The notes beneath the pieces were generated by a model that saw nothing but the letters and a program-made list of their open reading frames with translations, had not been told where the DNA came from and made no database searches. From Corynebacterium confusum (GTDB taxonomy: Bacteria; Actinomycetota; Actinomycetes; Mycobacteriales; Mycobacteriaceae), in the NCBI RefSeq assembly GCF_030408715.1, contig NZ_CP047202.1, positions 1,514,294 through 1,578,293 on the forward strand: a stretch of DNA of 64,000 nt, written 5' to 3'. Of this stretch, positions 8,493-20,050 are shown piece by piece. Each line of letters opens with the position of its first letter. Within the stretch, counting starts at the first letter, position 1. Made by a program: the position numbers and the translations under genes.

Positions 8493-9090
8493 TGTGCTTC
8501 CGGGCATCCGCCAGGTACTGCACGCCCGTGACAACCGTGACGGCCATGGCCAAGAGCATGACGGTCAGCGTCGGGATATTCATCCAGTCGGGCAGCGGGC
8601 ACAGATACATGGCCACGGCCAGCGACTGCAGAACGGTCTTGAGCTTGCCTCCCTTGGAAGCCGGGACCACCAGACCGCGTCGCAGCATGACCATGCGCCA
8701 GATGGTGATGCCGAACTCCCGCACCAGGATGACCACGGTAATCCACCACGGCAGGACCCCGATGATATTTAGAGAGACCAGCGCCGTGGTCATCAACGCC
8801 TTGTCCGCAATCGGATCGGCAATCTTGCCGAAATCTGTGATGAGTCCCTTGGCCCGGGCGATGTCGCCGTCAAGCTTGTCTGTAATCATCAGCAGGACGA
8901 AGACAGCGAACGCCCACCACTGATGCTCAGCCAACACGAGCCAGGCAAAGACCGGAATGAAAAGGATTCGCAGGCTAGTCAGGATGTTGGGCAGGTTCCA
9001 ATTGGAGGGCTTCTCCCCGCCGCGCTTCAAGCCCCCGCCGCCGCTGTGCGCTGGGCCGGGGTTGGATGACCTAGTTCCTGGTTGACTCAC
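8485..9090 (-). CDS. pgsA: CDP-diacylglycerol--glycerol-3-phosphate 3-phosphatidyltransferase PgsA
   Basis: Integral membrane enzyme making phosphatidylglycerophosphate from CDP-diacylglycerol, the first step to phosphatidylglycerol and cardiolipin. The CDP-alcohol phosphotransferase signature is clear: DGDIARAKGLITDFGKIADPIADK at about 74-97, with the DG..AR...G...D...D spacing. About five hydrophobic segments follow the N-terminal polar stretch. Start GTG at 9090. It forms an overlapping gene pair with pncC, the same order as in C. glutamicum (pgsA-cinA-clgR-pspA). Confidence 0.92.
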   Translation of the reverse strand: MSQPGTRSSNPGPAHSGGGGLKRGGEKPSNWNLPNILTSLRILFIPVFAWLVLAEHQWWAFAVFVLLMITDKLDGDIARAKGLITDFGKIADPIADKALMTTALVSLNIIGVLPWWITVVILVREFGITIWRMVMLRRGLVVPASKGGKLKTVLQSLAVAMYLCPLPDWMNIPTLTVMLLAMAVTVVTGVQYLADARKHNA

Positions 9091-9284
9091 GCCTGCAATC
9101 TTACCTGCTTTAGATAGTTTCCTATTGGCCGCAGCCCAAACCGGGGCCCACCGGGCAATAGCGGGGCGAACTAAGCTAAACCGCCGCTAGTTGTTCGAGC
9201 AAAATCTCATCCACAATGGACCAGGACGGATTTAGTCCCTCAAGAAAGCCGCCGGGGCGGGCGCGGAAAAACTAAAATGACAGC

Positions 9285-9572
9285 ATGAAGTATTTCGCCA
9301 CCTTTTACGACTACGCCCCCACCAACCCACTTGTGTCGGAGCAGCGCCCCGCCCACCGCGAATTCGTCAACAGCCTGCACGAGAAGGGCCTCATTGTCGG
9401 CTCCGGCCCCCACCCGGATTCAGCCGGCGGCGCGTTAATCATCCTGCAGCTAGACGACGACGCCCAGGTCGCCGACGCCATCAATATCATGGACGACGAC
9501 CCGTTCCACACCTCGGGCGTGGTCACCCGCCGCAGCTTCCGCGAGTGGAACCCCGTCACCAAGATTTTCTAG
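9285..9572 (+). CDS. YciI-like (YCII domain) protein
   Basis: Small 95-residue protein with the ferredoxin-like YCII fold: MKYFATFYDY start, REFVNSLHEKGLIVGSGPHPDSAGGALIILQ middle, and the DDPFHTSGVVTRRSFREWNPV ending typical of the family (the DPF motif and a Trp before the end). YciI proteins are related to chlorodienelactone isomerases and dehydrochlorinases, but no substrate is known for this branch. A TAAAAT hexamer at 9273-9278 ends six bases before the ATG, suggesting a leaderless mRNA. It is convergent with terC. Confidence 0.85.
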   Translation: MKYFATFYDYAPTNPLVSEQRPAHREFVNSLHEKGLIVGSGPHPDSAGGALIILQLDDDAQVADAINIMDDDPFHTSGVVTRRSFREWNPVTKIF

Positions 9573-9688
9573 CCTGCGCCTTCTCTTATTCCGGCGCCGC
9601 AGCGACATACGCCCGGCCAGATTCCCCTCCCATCAGCAGTGTAGATATGGGCTTTCGAAAGATCGCGCTCGGGACGCTCAGGTGTGAA

Positions 9689-9708
9689 TCGGTGCGCTAG
9701 CGCACCGA
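9689..9708. terminator. Perfect 20-bp palindrome between YciI gene and terC
   Basis: A perfect self-complementary sequence centred on CTAG (TCGGTGCGCT followed by its complement). It lies between two convergent genes. On the plus strand CCAACCATTTT follows, so it may terminate the YciI transcript; on the minus strand it follows the terC stop by about 16 bases. With no loop bases it could also be a dyad for a dimeric protein. Confidence 0.4.
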
Positions 9709-9724
9709 CCAACCATTTTCGGCT

Positions 9725-10840
9725 CTAAGGCAATTCGGAGCTGGCGACCTCGTCGGCCTTGCCGATGAGGTGGCCGCGCTTGTCGCGGACAATCTTGTTG
9801 CCTTCCTCGTCCCAGTCGTAGTGGTTGTGCGAAACCTTGATGCCGCCTTGGGCTTCGTCGCGTTTGTTCTTCCAGATGGACGCCAACACCGTGATGACGA
9901 GGACGCCCACGATGATGATCAACGACCAGATTGTGGAGACCTCCGGCACCGGGACGTCGTCGCCGCCGTTGATGAACGGCAGATTGTTCTCGTGCAGGGC
10001 GTGCAGCAGCAGCTTCACGCCGATGAAGCCCAGGATGATGCCCAGGCCGTACGGCAGGTACACCAGGCGGTCCAACAGGCCGTCGAGCAGGAAGTACATC
10101 TGGCGCAGGCCCATCAGGGAGAAGGCGTTGGTGGTAAAGACCAAGAACGCTTCCAAGGTGATGCCGTAGATGGCCGGGATGGAGTCGAAGGCGAACATGA
10201 TGTCAATCAGGCCAATGGCCACCAGCGCCACGAACAGCGGGGTCAGCGCCAGCTTGCCCTTCTTGGGTCCGGATTCCTCGCGGTGCATGAGCTTGTCGCC
10301 GTGGTAGCGCGGGGTGACGTGGATGGCCTTGCGGATCACCTTGATGACCGCCATGTCGTTCGGATCGGTCTCGGGAGCGTCGCGAACCTCGTCCACGATC
10401 AGCTTGATGGCGGTGTAGAGGAGGAAGATGGCGAACAGGTAGAACACGTCCGACCACGCGGCGATGACCGCGGCGCCCAGCAGGATGAAGATCAGGCGGA
10501 AGAGGAGCGCCAGCACGATGCCGATGAGCAGCACCTTCTGCTGGTACTTCCGCGGGATCTTGAACGCACCCATAATCAGGGCGAAGACGAAGAGGTTGTC
10601 GACCGACAGGGCCTTCTCCGTCACGTAACCGGTGTAGTACTGTACGGCGTGCTCGTGGTCCCACAGGACCCAGATGACTACGCCGAACAGCAGCGCCAAT
10701 GCGACGTAGAAGGCGGTCCACAGACCGGATTCTTTCAGGGTGGGCTCGTGCGGGGTACGCACGTGCGAGTAGAAATCAAAGACGAAAAATCCGAGAATGA
10801 CTGCGCTAGTTAGCAGCCAAATCCATACGGGTACACTCAT
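9725..10840 (-). CDS. terC: TerC family membrane protein (probable manganese exporter)
   Basis: Integral membrane protein of the TerC/Alx family, 371 aa, with about nine hydrophobic segments. TerC hallmarks are visible: EKALSVDNLFVFALIMGAFKIP with the acidic EKALSVDN motif in the membrane, IGLIDIMFAFDSIPAIYGIT with a second set of intramembrane acidic residues, and LRQMYFLL. Several family members export Mn2+. The riboswitch upstream supports a manganese role here rather than tellurite resistance, which gave the family its name. The cytoplasmic C-terminal tail is acidic and histidine-containing. Confidence 0.9.
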   Translation of the reverse strand: MSVPVWIWLLTSAVILGFFVFDFYSHVRTPHEPTLKESGLWTAFYVALALLFGVVIWVLWDHEHAVQYYTGYVTEKALSVDNLFVFALIMGAFKIPRKYQQKVLLIGIVLALLFRLIFILLGAAVIAAWSDVFYLFAIFLLYTAIKLIVDEVRDAPETDPNDMAVIKVIRKAIHVTPRYHGDKLMHREESGPKKGKLALTPLFVALVAIGLIDIMFAFDSIPAIYGITLEAFLVFTTNAFSLMGLRQMYFLLDGLLDRLVYLPYGLGIILGFIGVKLLLHALHENNLPFINGGDDVPVPEVSTIWSLIIIVGVLVITVLASIWKNKRDEAQGGIKVSHNHYDWDEEGNKIVRDKRGHLIGKADEVASSELP

Positions 10841-10990
10841 GGCACTTATCCCTCCGGTCGTTGCAGCAAAAAATGGACCGGAGGTCTCCCCCGCCCGGGC
10901 ACCCAGGCCGGCGCGACCGGGAGCGGGCAGTGTGCGCTGCCGCTGCCGTGTTGACGATCAGCGCCGAAGGATGGGGTACTCCCCTCCAAG
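10838..10990 (-). ncRNA. yybP-ykoY manganese riboswitch controlling terC
   Basis: The leader (minus strand) shows the conserved yybP-ykoY elements in order: GGAGGGGAGTA (10987-10977), CGTCAACACG, then CCGGGCGGGGGAGACCTCC. P1 forms from GGAGG (10987-10983) and CCTCC (10884-10880). The same 3' arm, CCTCCGGTC (10884-10876), is perfectly complementary to GACCGGAGG (10859-10851), which contains the terC ribosome-binding site ten bases before the ATG. With Mn2+ bound, P1 forms and the site is free; without it, the site is sequestered. A -10-like TAGGAT (11005-11000) places transcription start just upstream. Confidence 0.85.
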
Positions 10991-11027
10991 ACTCGCTTAA
11001 TCCTACACGAGCCGGCCCGCCGGGGCC

Positions 11028-14000
11028 TTAAAACGCCCCCGACGACGGGTTGTAGGTCGCCTGTACGGTGCGGGTATCTTCCCCACCGGCAGGTGCCCCA
11101 TCCGGGCTGGTGTCTGTCTCACCGCCGGCACCCGCAGCTTCCTGTTGTGCCATTTCCTCTTGCACCTCCTTGGGAGCGTCAGCCGGGTCGGCGCCCTTGA
11201 TGTACCACAGCATGGTCTCGAGCTCCTCCGGCTTGGTGAGCACCTCGCGGGCCTTCGAGCCCTCGGAGGGCCCCACGACGCCGCGGGATTCCATCAGATC
11301 CATCAGGCGGCCGGCCTTGGCGAAGCCGATGCGCAGCTTGCGCTGCAACATCGAGGTAGAGCCGAGTTGGGAAGTAACGACGAGCTCGACGGCCTCCAGG
11401 AGGTCGTCCATATCCTTTCCGATATCGTCGTCGATTTCCTTCTTCTTGCTATCCTGCTTCTCCTCGGTAACACCCTCGGTGTAGTTCGGCTGGGCCTGCT
11501 GCTTGGCGGCATCGACCACGGCCTGGACTTCCTCGTCTGTGACGAACGCGCCCTGCAGGCGCTGCGGCTTGCCGGCGCCCTGCGGGATGAACAAGGCGTC
11601 GCCCATGCCGATGAGCTTTTCCGCCCCGCCCTGGTCCAGGATGACGCGGGAGTCGGTCAGCGAGGAGGTAGCGAACGCCAGACGGGACGGCACGTTGGTC
11701 TTGATGAGACCGGTGACCACGTCAACGGACGGGCGCTGGGTAGCTAGGACCAGGTGGATGCCGGCCGCGCGGGCCTTCTGGGTGATGCGGACGATGGAGT
11801 CCTCGATCTCCTTCGGCGCCGTCATCATCAGGTCCGCCAACTCGTCGACCACGCAGACGATGTACGGGTACGGGCGAACGTCGCGCTGCGAGCCGGCCGG
11901 GGCCTGGTACTCGCCGGAGCGCACCTTGGCGTTGAAGTCCTCGATCTTGCGCACCCGCGCGGACTTCATGTCCAAGTAGCGTTGCTCCATCTCCTCGACC
12001 AACCACTGCAGGGCCGCCGCAGCCTTCTTCGGCTGCGTGATGATCGGGGTGATGAGATGCGGGATGCCCTCGTACGGCGTCAACTCAACCATCTTCGGGT
12101 CGACCAGGATGAGGCGAACCTGCTCCGGCGTTGCGCGCGTGAGCAGGGAGACCAGCATGGAATTCACGAACGCCGACTTACCGGAACCGGTAGCACCGGC
12201 CACCAGCAGGTGGGGCATCTTCTTGACCGAGGCCGAGACGAAGTCGCCCTCGATGTCCTTGCCCAAGCCGATAAGCATCGGGTCGGTCTGCGCGCGAGTC
12301 GCCGGGGCGTCGAGAACCTCGCGCAGGCGCACCATCTCGCGGTCCGGGTTCGGCACCTCGATACCCACGGCGGACTTGCCGGGGATCGGGGTGAGCAGGC
12401 GCAGGTTGTCGGTAGCCACGGCGTAGGCCAGGTTGGACTGCAGGTTGGTCACCTTCGAGACCTTCACGCCCGGACCCAGCTCGATCTCGTAGCGGGTCAC
12501 TGTCGGCCCGCGGCTAAAGCCGGTCACCTGGGCGTTGACCTTGAACTCCTCGAAGACGTCCGTGATGGCCGCGATGATGTGATCGTTGACCTCGGTGCGC
12601 TCCTTCGCCGGAGTGCCCGCGGTCAGCAGGTCCGTCGTCGGCAGGTCGTAGTCACCGTCCTCGGTCGGCGCCGGGGTCGCGGCAGAAGGCGCCGCGGCAG
12701 GCTCTGCCGCCGGCTCTTCCTCGTCGGCTGCCTTCCCGCTGGCCGGGTCCTGACCGGAGCGGGCGATAATCGCCTGGCGCATGGCCTCCCGCGAGGCCGA
12801 GACCGCGTCACCGGGTTTCGACTGAGCAGCGGTCGCGCGCGGCGTCGACGTCGCGCCCGCGTCCAGGGTGCGCGTGGGCTCCGCGGCCCCGGCGTCCTGG
12901 GAAGCGCTAAACAGGTCTTCCGGTTCCGGGGTAGCGTCGCGCACGACCGGGATCTCGTTGGTATCCGCCAGCTCGTCGCGCTGGCTGGACTTGCTCCCCG
13001 CCGGTCGGCCGGGGTTGTTCAGGGCGGTGGTCTCCGCCTCCGAGGAGCTCCAGGCAGAAGCCGGGGACGCCGCGGCAGCAGAACTTGCGCCCGGGCCCGA
13101 CTGCGGGGCCGGTTTCGGCTTCTGGGGCAGCAGGCGCCCGGTGGCCCGGCGGGCCGTGGAACGGCGCTCGGTGTTACGGCCGGCAGCGATATCGTCGATG
13201 TGGTCGCTGACCTGTCCGTAGGCGTCGTCGTCGACGTCCTCCTCCGCGGCGTCCTTGCCGCGCAGGCCGGAAATCGTATCAACCAGCAGATCCCACGCCT
13301 CGCGCACGGTAATGCCGGTGACCTTCAGCGCGCCGTAGACAATGACGAGGAAGAGCAGAGGCACGGCCACGTAGCCCGAGAATCCCAGGGCCAGCAGCCC
13401 GCCGGTCCAGGCACCTACGGCGCCGCCGGCACTCATGCGCTCGGCCCACTCGGTGGGATCGCCGGCAAAGATGTGGATAAGCCCCAGCATGGAGACCACA
13501 ATCAGGGTCGTGCCGAGGATGACCCGGGGCGGGATACCGCCCGAGGGCCCGCCGATGCGCAGCATGAGCACCAGAGCCAGGGCAACCAGGGCGACAGGCA
13601 GCACGAGTGCGCCCGCACCGATGACGAGGTGGACCACGGTGGCGATGCCGGCGCCGATGGGGCCGGCGATGTCCAGCCACACAGAGGCACCGATCACCGC
13701 GGCCAGCCCAAGAAGGATCAGGCCAACCGCGTCCGGGTTGCCGATGGATATGCCGGCCTCCGCGCCGTCCTCTTCGGTGTCTAGCGCGTCGTATTCGTCA
13801 ATCTCTTCTTCCAATTTCGACCTTTTCGACGGGGTTGCCTCAGGCGTAATTTCTGACTTCTTTCTCTTGGCGTGGCGCGGCCGCTTAGTGTTCTGCTCGA
13901 CCGGCGCCGCAGCGCCGTCGCTATGATCGTTACCGGCGTTACCCTCGTCCAGCAAGTCTTCGTCGCTGGGCTTCAGGCTTGCCAGGCCCCGGCTCACGCC

Positions 14001-14210
14001 ACGGGCGGTGGCCGAAAACATGGCCCCAACCCCGTGCCCGACCGCACGGAAAGCGCTGCCGGTGCGAGGGTGCTCGCTCTCGGCAGCGCTGGATACCGCT
14101 AACGTCTCGGGCGCCTTGCCACGGCCCGCCGGACGCGCCCGCTTAGCCGGCGATGGTTTGTTGCGGCCAGGGGAACTACTGCGGCGAGACGAGGCATTCT
14201 TGACAGACAT
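11028..14210 (-). CDS. ftsK: DNA translocase FtsK
   Basis: Septal DNA pump that clears and decatenates chromosome ends and activates XerCD at dif. The 1060-residue protein has a basic N-terminus, membrane segments at about 165-300, a long Pro/Ala/Glu-rich linker (about 330-550), the RecA-like motor with Walker [11 protein letters not shown] near 670 and Walker [13 protein letters not shown] near 790, and the winged-helix gamma domain (about 935-1000) that reads KOPS. The tail is acidic and low-complexity. It stands upstream of terC with its own stop overlapping the terC promoter region. Confidence 0.95.
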   Translation of the reverse strand: MSVKNASSRRSSSPGRNKPSPAKRARPAGRGKAPETLAVSSAAESEHPRTGSAFRAVGHGVGAMFSATARGVSRGLASLKPSDEDLLDEGNAGNDHSDGAAAPVEQNTKRPRHAKRKKSEITPEATPSKRSKLEEEIDEYDALDTEEDGAEAGISIGNPDAVGLILLGLAAVIGASVWLDIAGPIGAGIATVVHLVIGAGALVLPVALVALALVLMLRIGGPSGGIPPRVILGTTLIVVSMLGLIHIFAGDPTEWAERMSAGGAVGAWTGGLLALGFSGYVAVPLLFLVIVYGALKVTGITVREAWDLLVDTISGLRGKDAAEEDVDDDAYGQVSDHIDDIAAGRNTERRSTARRATGRLLPQKPKPAPQSGPGASSAAAASPASAWSSSEAETTALNNPGRPAGSKSSQRDELADTNEIPVVRDATPEPEDLFSASQDAGAAEPTRTLDAGATSTPRATAAQSKPGDAVSASREAMRQAIIARSGQDPASGKAADEEEPAAEPAAAPSAATPAPTEDGDYDLPTTDLLTAGTPAKERTEVNDHIIAAITDVFEEFKVNAQVTGFSRGPTVTRYEIELGPGVKVSKVTNLQSNLAYAVATDNLRLLTPIPGKSAVGIEVPNPDREMVRLREVLDAPATRAQTDPMLIGLGKDIEGDFVSASVKKMPHLLVAGATGSGKSAFVNSMLVSLLTRATPEQVRLILVDPKMVELTPYEGIPHLITPIITQPKKAAAALQWLVEEMEQRYLDMKSARVRKIEDFNAKVRSGEYQAPAGSQRDVRPYPYIVCVVDELADLMMTAPKEIEDSIVRITQKARAAGIHLVLATQRPSVDVVTGLIKTNVPSRLAFATSSLTDSRVILDQGGAEKLIGMGDALFIPQGAGKPQRLQGAFVTDEEVQAVVDAAKQQAQPNYTEGVTEEKQDSKKKEIDDDIGKDMDDLLEAVELVVTSQLGSTSMLQRKLRIGFAKAGRLMDLMESRGVVGPSEGSKAREVLTKPEELETMLWYIKGADPADAPKEVQEEMAQQEAAGAGGETDTSPDGAPAGGEDTRTVQATYNPSSGAF

Positions 14211-14287
14211 GCCTGTAACTCTAGCCGCTTATACCCCACTAATCACAGGCACAACACACAGTTCACCAAGAAAAGTTGTGGTCAAGC

Positions 14288-14926
14288 CTAAAGACTAGAC
14301 CTCACGATGGCGGGCTCGTCGCCGGCGATATCGACCTGGGCTGCGTCCCGACCGTAGACCCACAGCAGCAACTCGGCCGGCTGCCCGGAGACAGTCACCA
14401 CGGCGTCGCCGCGCTCGGCCACTCCCCGCTTGTCCGCGGCCACGATCCGGCGCCCGCCCGCCGGGTGCAGGATGACGGGCATCCGAGACTTCTTCAACAT
14501 CAGTGGGGCAAAGCGCTGGAGCGTGGCGGCAAATTCGTCGTCGACCACCGCGGAGAATTCCCGCGGCTCGGTCTGACCGTTGGCGCGGCGCACGTCCTCG
14601 TGGTGGATGAAATTCTCCGCAAAGTTCAGCTTCGAGTCCAGCACGAAGAACGGGCTCCACTTCGGCGGGCCCGCGCGCCAGGCGTTGACCAGCTCCACGT
14701 AGTCGCAGCTCTTTACCCGCTTGGTTACGGTGTCCAGGTGGCCACTCAGCGCCGAGATAAACATGCCGGCGGCCGCATCGGGGCGGTGCTCCCGCAGCCA
14801 GAGGTGGGCGGCCATGTCGTGGGTGGTCCAGCCCTCGCACAGGGTATCCGCGTCGGGGCCTAGGTCGATGAGGAGATCGGCTAGTCGGTTTCTTTCAGTA
14901 CCGGAAAAAGACATGCTCCCCAGCAT
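14288..14926 (-). CDS. TIGR03085-like DinB/maleylpyruvate isomerase fold protein
   Basis: The 212-residue protein has the opening FSGTERNRLADLLIDLGPDADTLCEGWTTHDMAAHLWLREHRPDA, which is the four-helix DinB-like fold with the GWTTHDMAAHL metal-site region (His in HDMAAH, then a second His in REHRPD). Actinobacterial TIGR03085 proteins share this; members of the superfamily include mycothiol-dependent isomerases, but the substrate here is unknown. The C-terminal half resembles SCP2-like segments (ELLLWVYGRDAAQVDI). ATG 14926 is used; the ATG at 14914 is an alternative. It precedes no obvious partner and follows rnj on the same strand. Confidence 0.75.
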   Translation of the reverse strand: MLGSMSFSGTERNRLADLLIDLGPDADTLCEGWTTHDMAAHLWLREHRPDAAAGMFISALSGHLDTVTKRVKSCDYVELVNAWRAGPPKWSPFFVLDSKLNFAENFIHHEDVRRANGQTEPREFSAVVDDEFAATLQRFAPLMLKKSRMPVILHPAGGRRIVAADKRGVAERGDAVVTVSGQPAELLLWVYGRDAAQVDIAGDEPAIVRSSL

Positions 14927-14977
14927 ATCCCTTCAAGCGTGGGAAGGGAGCTGGGGAGCAAGTGCGCGGACTAAGCG

Positions 14978-17089
14978 CTACAGGGATTCGCGGGCGCTGT
15001 GGACCTCGTCGTCATCAATCAGCGAACCGTCGCCCGAAGTGGGCACGATGGTCGGCAAGATGACCGGCTCACGCTTGTACTTGGAATCCATGAGCTTGGA
15101 GACCTTGCGGCGAATCTTCTGCACCATGCGGTAGGTGTCGTTCTCGCCCTCGGCGACCAGGTCGTTCATGGTGTTTTCGACCAGCTCGGCCACCTCTGGG
15201 ACCACGGAGCGATCGTCTTCGCTGAAACCGGTGGTCGCGACCGTCGGGTGCTCCATCAGGCGGGAGGTGCGGTTGTCGATAACACAGGTGATCGAGACCA
15301 CGCCACCGGAGCCCAGGTTGGTGCGGTCGGCCAGCGTGTCCGCGTCGACCTCGCCCATGTTCACGCCGTCGACGTAGAGGTTACCGACCTGGATCTGGCC
15401 CACGACCTGGGCGCGGCCGTTGTGCAGGTCGACGACGACGCCGTTCTGCGCCAGCACGACGCGGTCGCGGTCGACGCCGGTCGAAATGGCCAGCTCCTTG
15501 TTGGCGCGCAGGTGGCGCCACTCGCCGTGGACCGGCATGGCGTTCTTCGGGCGCGCGGCGTTGTAGAGGAAGAGCAGCTCGCCGCCGTAACCGTGGCCGG
15601 AGGCGTGAACCTTGGCCTCCTTGTTGGTCACGACCTCGGCGCCAATCTGCGACAGCATGTTGATGATGCCGAAGACGGCTTCCTCGTTGCCCGGGATGAG
15701 CGAGGAGGAAAAAACGATGAGATCGCCGTCGCGGACGGTGATCTGGCGGTGCTCGCGGCGGGCCATGCGCGACAGCGCGGCCATCGGCTCACCCTGGGTA
15801 CCGGTGGTGATAAGGACAGTCTTGTGCGGGGCCATCTTGGCGGCCTCGTCAATCGGCACGATGGTGCCGCGCGGGACCTTCAAAAAGCCCATCTTCTCCG
15901 CGATTTCCATGTTGCGCATCATGGAGCGGCCGTTGAAGGCGACCTTGCGGTCGGCGGCCACGGCGGCATCGATAGCCGCCTGCACGCGGTAGACGTTGGA
16001 CGCGAACGACGCGATGATGACGCGCTGGCGGGCGTTGGCCACCAGGCGCTTAAAGGTCGCCGGGATATCACCCTCCGAGGCGGAAACGCCCGGGACGTTG
16101 GCGTTCGTGGAGTCGCACAGCATCAGGTCCACACCCTCGTCGCCGTAGCGCGATAGCGCCGGCAGGTCGGTCGGGCGCCCGTCCAGCGGGGTCTGGTCCA
16201 TCTTGATGTCGCCGGTGTGGATGATGTTGCCGGCCGGGGTGCCCAGCATGATGCCCAGGGCATCCGGCACGGAGTGGTTGACGGCCCAGAAACGCGCGCG
16301 GAACGGGCCGTAATTAACGTCCGACTTCTCGTTGACCTCGACGAACTTCGGCCTCTGGCGGTGCTCCTTGCACTTGGCCGCAATCAGCGCGATGGTGAAG
16401 CGGGAGGCGACGATCGGGATATCCGGACGCAGCTTCAGCAGCCACGGGATAGCGCCGATGTGGTCCTCGTGCGCGTGGGTGACCACGAGGGCCTCAACCT
16501 TGTCCAGGCGGTCTTCGATCGGGCCGAAGTCCGGCAGGATCAGGTCCACGCCCGGCTCGCCCGAGGACGGGAAGAGCACGCCGCAGTCGATGATCAGCAG
16601 GCGACCGTCGTACTCGAAGACGGTCATGTTGCGGCCGATCTCGGAGATGCCACCCAGCGCGTAGATGCGCAGGGAGCCCTTGGCCTGCTTCGGCGGCTCC
16701 GGCAGGCGCTTGGTCAGATCCGCTCCCTGCATGGACTTGGGCACGTTGCGACGGCCCCGGTTGTTGTTGCGATTGTTCTTTCCGCCCTTGCCGTTGCCGT
16801 TGTTATTGCCGTGGTTGTTTTTGCCGCTATTGCCGCCCCGGCCGCGACCGCGGCCACCGCGGGAACCACGGGAGCGGTTGGAACGGCGGTTGCCGCCGTT
16901 GTTGTTGCCTTCACCGCCGTTGTTGTCGTTGTTGTTTCCGTTGCCGCCCTCTGCCCCGGCAGAGTCGTTGCCGGTTTTTTGCGGGGCCTGGAATACCGGC
17001 GATGCCGCCTCGTTGGAGGCTGCTTCTTCGCCCGTCGGCGGGCCCGCCTTGCGGGTCACTTTCCGGGCACGGTTTCGAGATTCAGTCAT
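14978..17089 (-). CDS. rnj: Ribonuclease J
   Basis: Metallo-beta-lactamase/beta-CASP endo- and 5'-3' exoribonuclease of mRNA decay and rRNA maturation. The catalytic motif HAHEDH is at about 206-211, and the C-terminal RNA-metabolizing domain contains the HASGHGYGGELL motif. Length 703 aa exceeds the usual 550 because of a disordered N-terminus of about 120 residues rich in Asn, Gly and Arg, including RG-rich repeats that probably bind RNA. It starts two bases after the dapA stop, so it belongs to the dapB-thyX-dapA-rnj operon. Confidence 0.95.
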   Translation of the reverse strand: MTESRNRARKVTRKAGPPTGEEAASNEAASPVFQAPQKTGNDSAGAEGGNGNNNDNNGGEGNNNGGNRRSNRSRGSRGGRGRGRGGNSGKNNHGNNNGNGKGGKNNRNNNRGRRNVPKSMQGADLTKRLPEPPKQAKGSLRIYALGGISEIGRNMTVFEYDGRLLIIDCGVLFPSSGEPGVDLILPDFGPIEDRLDKVEALVVTHAHEDHIGAIPWLLKLRPDIPIVASRFTIALIAAKCKEHRQRPKFVEVNEKSDVNYGPFRARFWAVNHSVPDALGIMLGTPAGNIIHTGDIKMDQTPLDGRPTDLPALSRYGDEGVDLMLCDSTNANVPGVSASEGDIPATFKRLVANARQRVIIASFASNVYRVQAAIDAAVAADRKVAFNGRSMMRNMEIAEKMGFLKVPRGTIVPIDEAAKMAPHKTVLITTGTQGEPMAALSRMARREHRQITVRDGDLIVFSSSLIPGNEEAVFGIINMLSQIGAEVVTNKEAKVHASGHGYGGELLFLYNAARPKNAMPVHGEWRHLRANKELAISTGVDRDRVVLAQNGVVVDLHNGRAQVVGQIQVGNLYVDGVNMGEVDADTLADRTNLGSGGVVSITCVIDNRTSRLMEHPTVATTGFSEDDRSVVPEVAELVENTMNDLVAEGENDTYRMVQKIRRKVSKLMDSKYKREPVILPTIVPTSGDGSLIDDDEVHSARESL

Positions 17090-17091
17090 AC

Positions 17092-18815
<1,724 letters not shown>

Positions 18816-18818
18816 GGC

Positions 18819-19646
<828 letters not shown>

Positions 19647-19752
19647 TCACAGCGGGAGGCGGTGGCGGGAAACGGCGGGTACACGGCTGCGGGCCGGGCC
19701 CGCGTTCTGTTACCCCGGCCATTCTACCGCCCGGCCGCCAGGTTTTGGCCAC

Positions 19753-19758
19753 TATACT
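19753..19758 (+). promoter_or_regulatory. -10 element of the VOC gene remnant
   Basis: TATACT ends seven bases before the ATG at 19766, the spacing expected for a leaderless transcript. It suggests the broken gene may still be transcribed. Confidence 0.45.
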
Positions 19759-19765
19759 GGCTCCC

Positions 19766-19965
19766 ATGCGCATGTATATCGGTTCCATGCGGCCGGGATG
19801 CCGCTGACCCAGTTCCTCACCGACGATCTGGACCGGGACTACGCGGAGCTGCAAGACCGAGGCGTGGAGTTCACCATGGAGCCGACCGACGTGGGCCCGT
19901 CCCGGATCGCGGTCTTCGACGACACCTGCGGCAACCTGATCCAGATCGTGGATCTCAAGAACTAA
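19766..19965 (+). pseudogene. VOC/glyoxalase-fold gene with internal deletion
   Basis: The ATG at 19766 opens MRMYIGSM, the usual first strand of a VOC-superfamily protein, but that frame stops after 13 codons. The adjacent frame from 19798 reads MPLTQFLTDDLDRDYAELQDRG and continues to ...FDDTCGNLIQIVDLKN, the intact C-terminal half of a VOC (antibiotic-resistance/glyoxalase-like) domain. A normal member is about 125-130 aa; roughly 65 codons are missing with a frame change between about 19786 and 19800. I read this as a decayed gene. A shorter stand-alone C-terminal ORF could still be made but would lack half the beta-alpha-beta fold. Confidence 0.7.
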
Positions 19966-20050
19966 CCACCGCTTTTCACAAATAACAACCGCCACACGCG
20001 TTTCAGCTAAACTGGGGATAACCTTTACCTACCCAAGGAGATGACTCCCT

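Noticed and set aside
20041..20043. ATG at 20041 as start of the lipoprotein
   Set aside because: It is out of frame with the lipobox and domain and has no space between it and AAGGAG.
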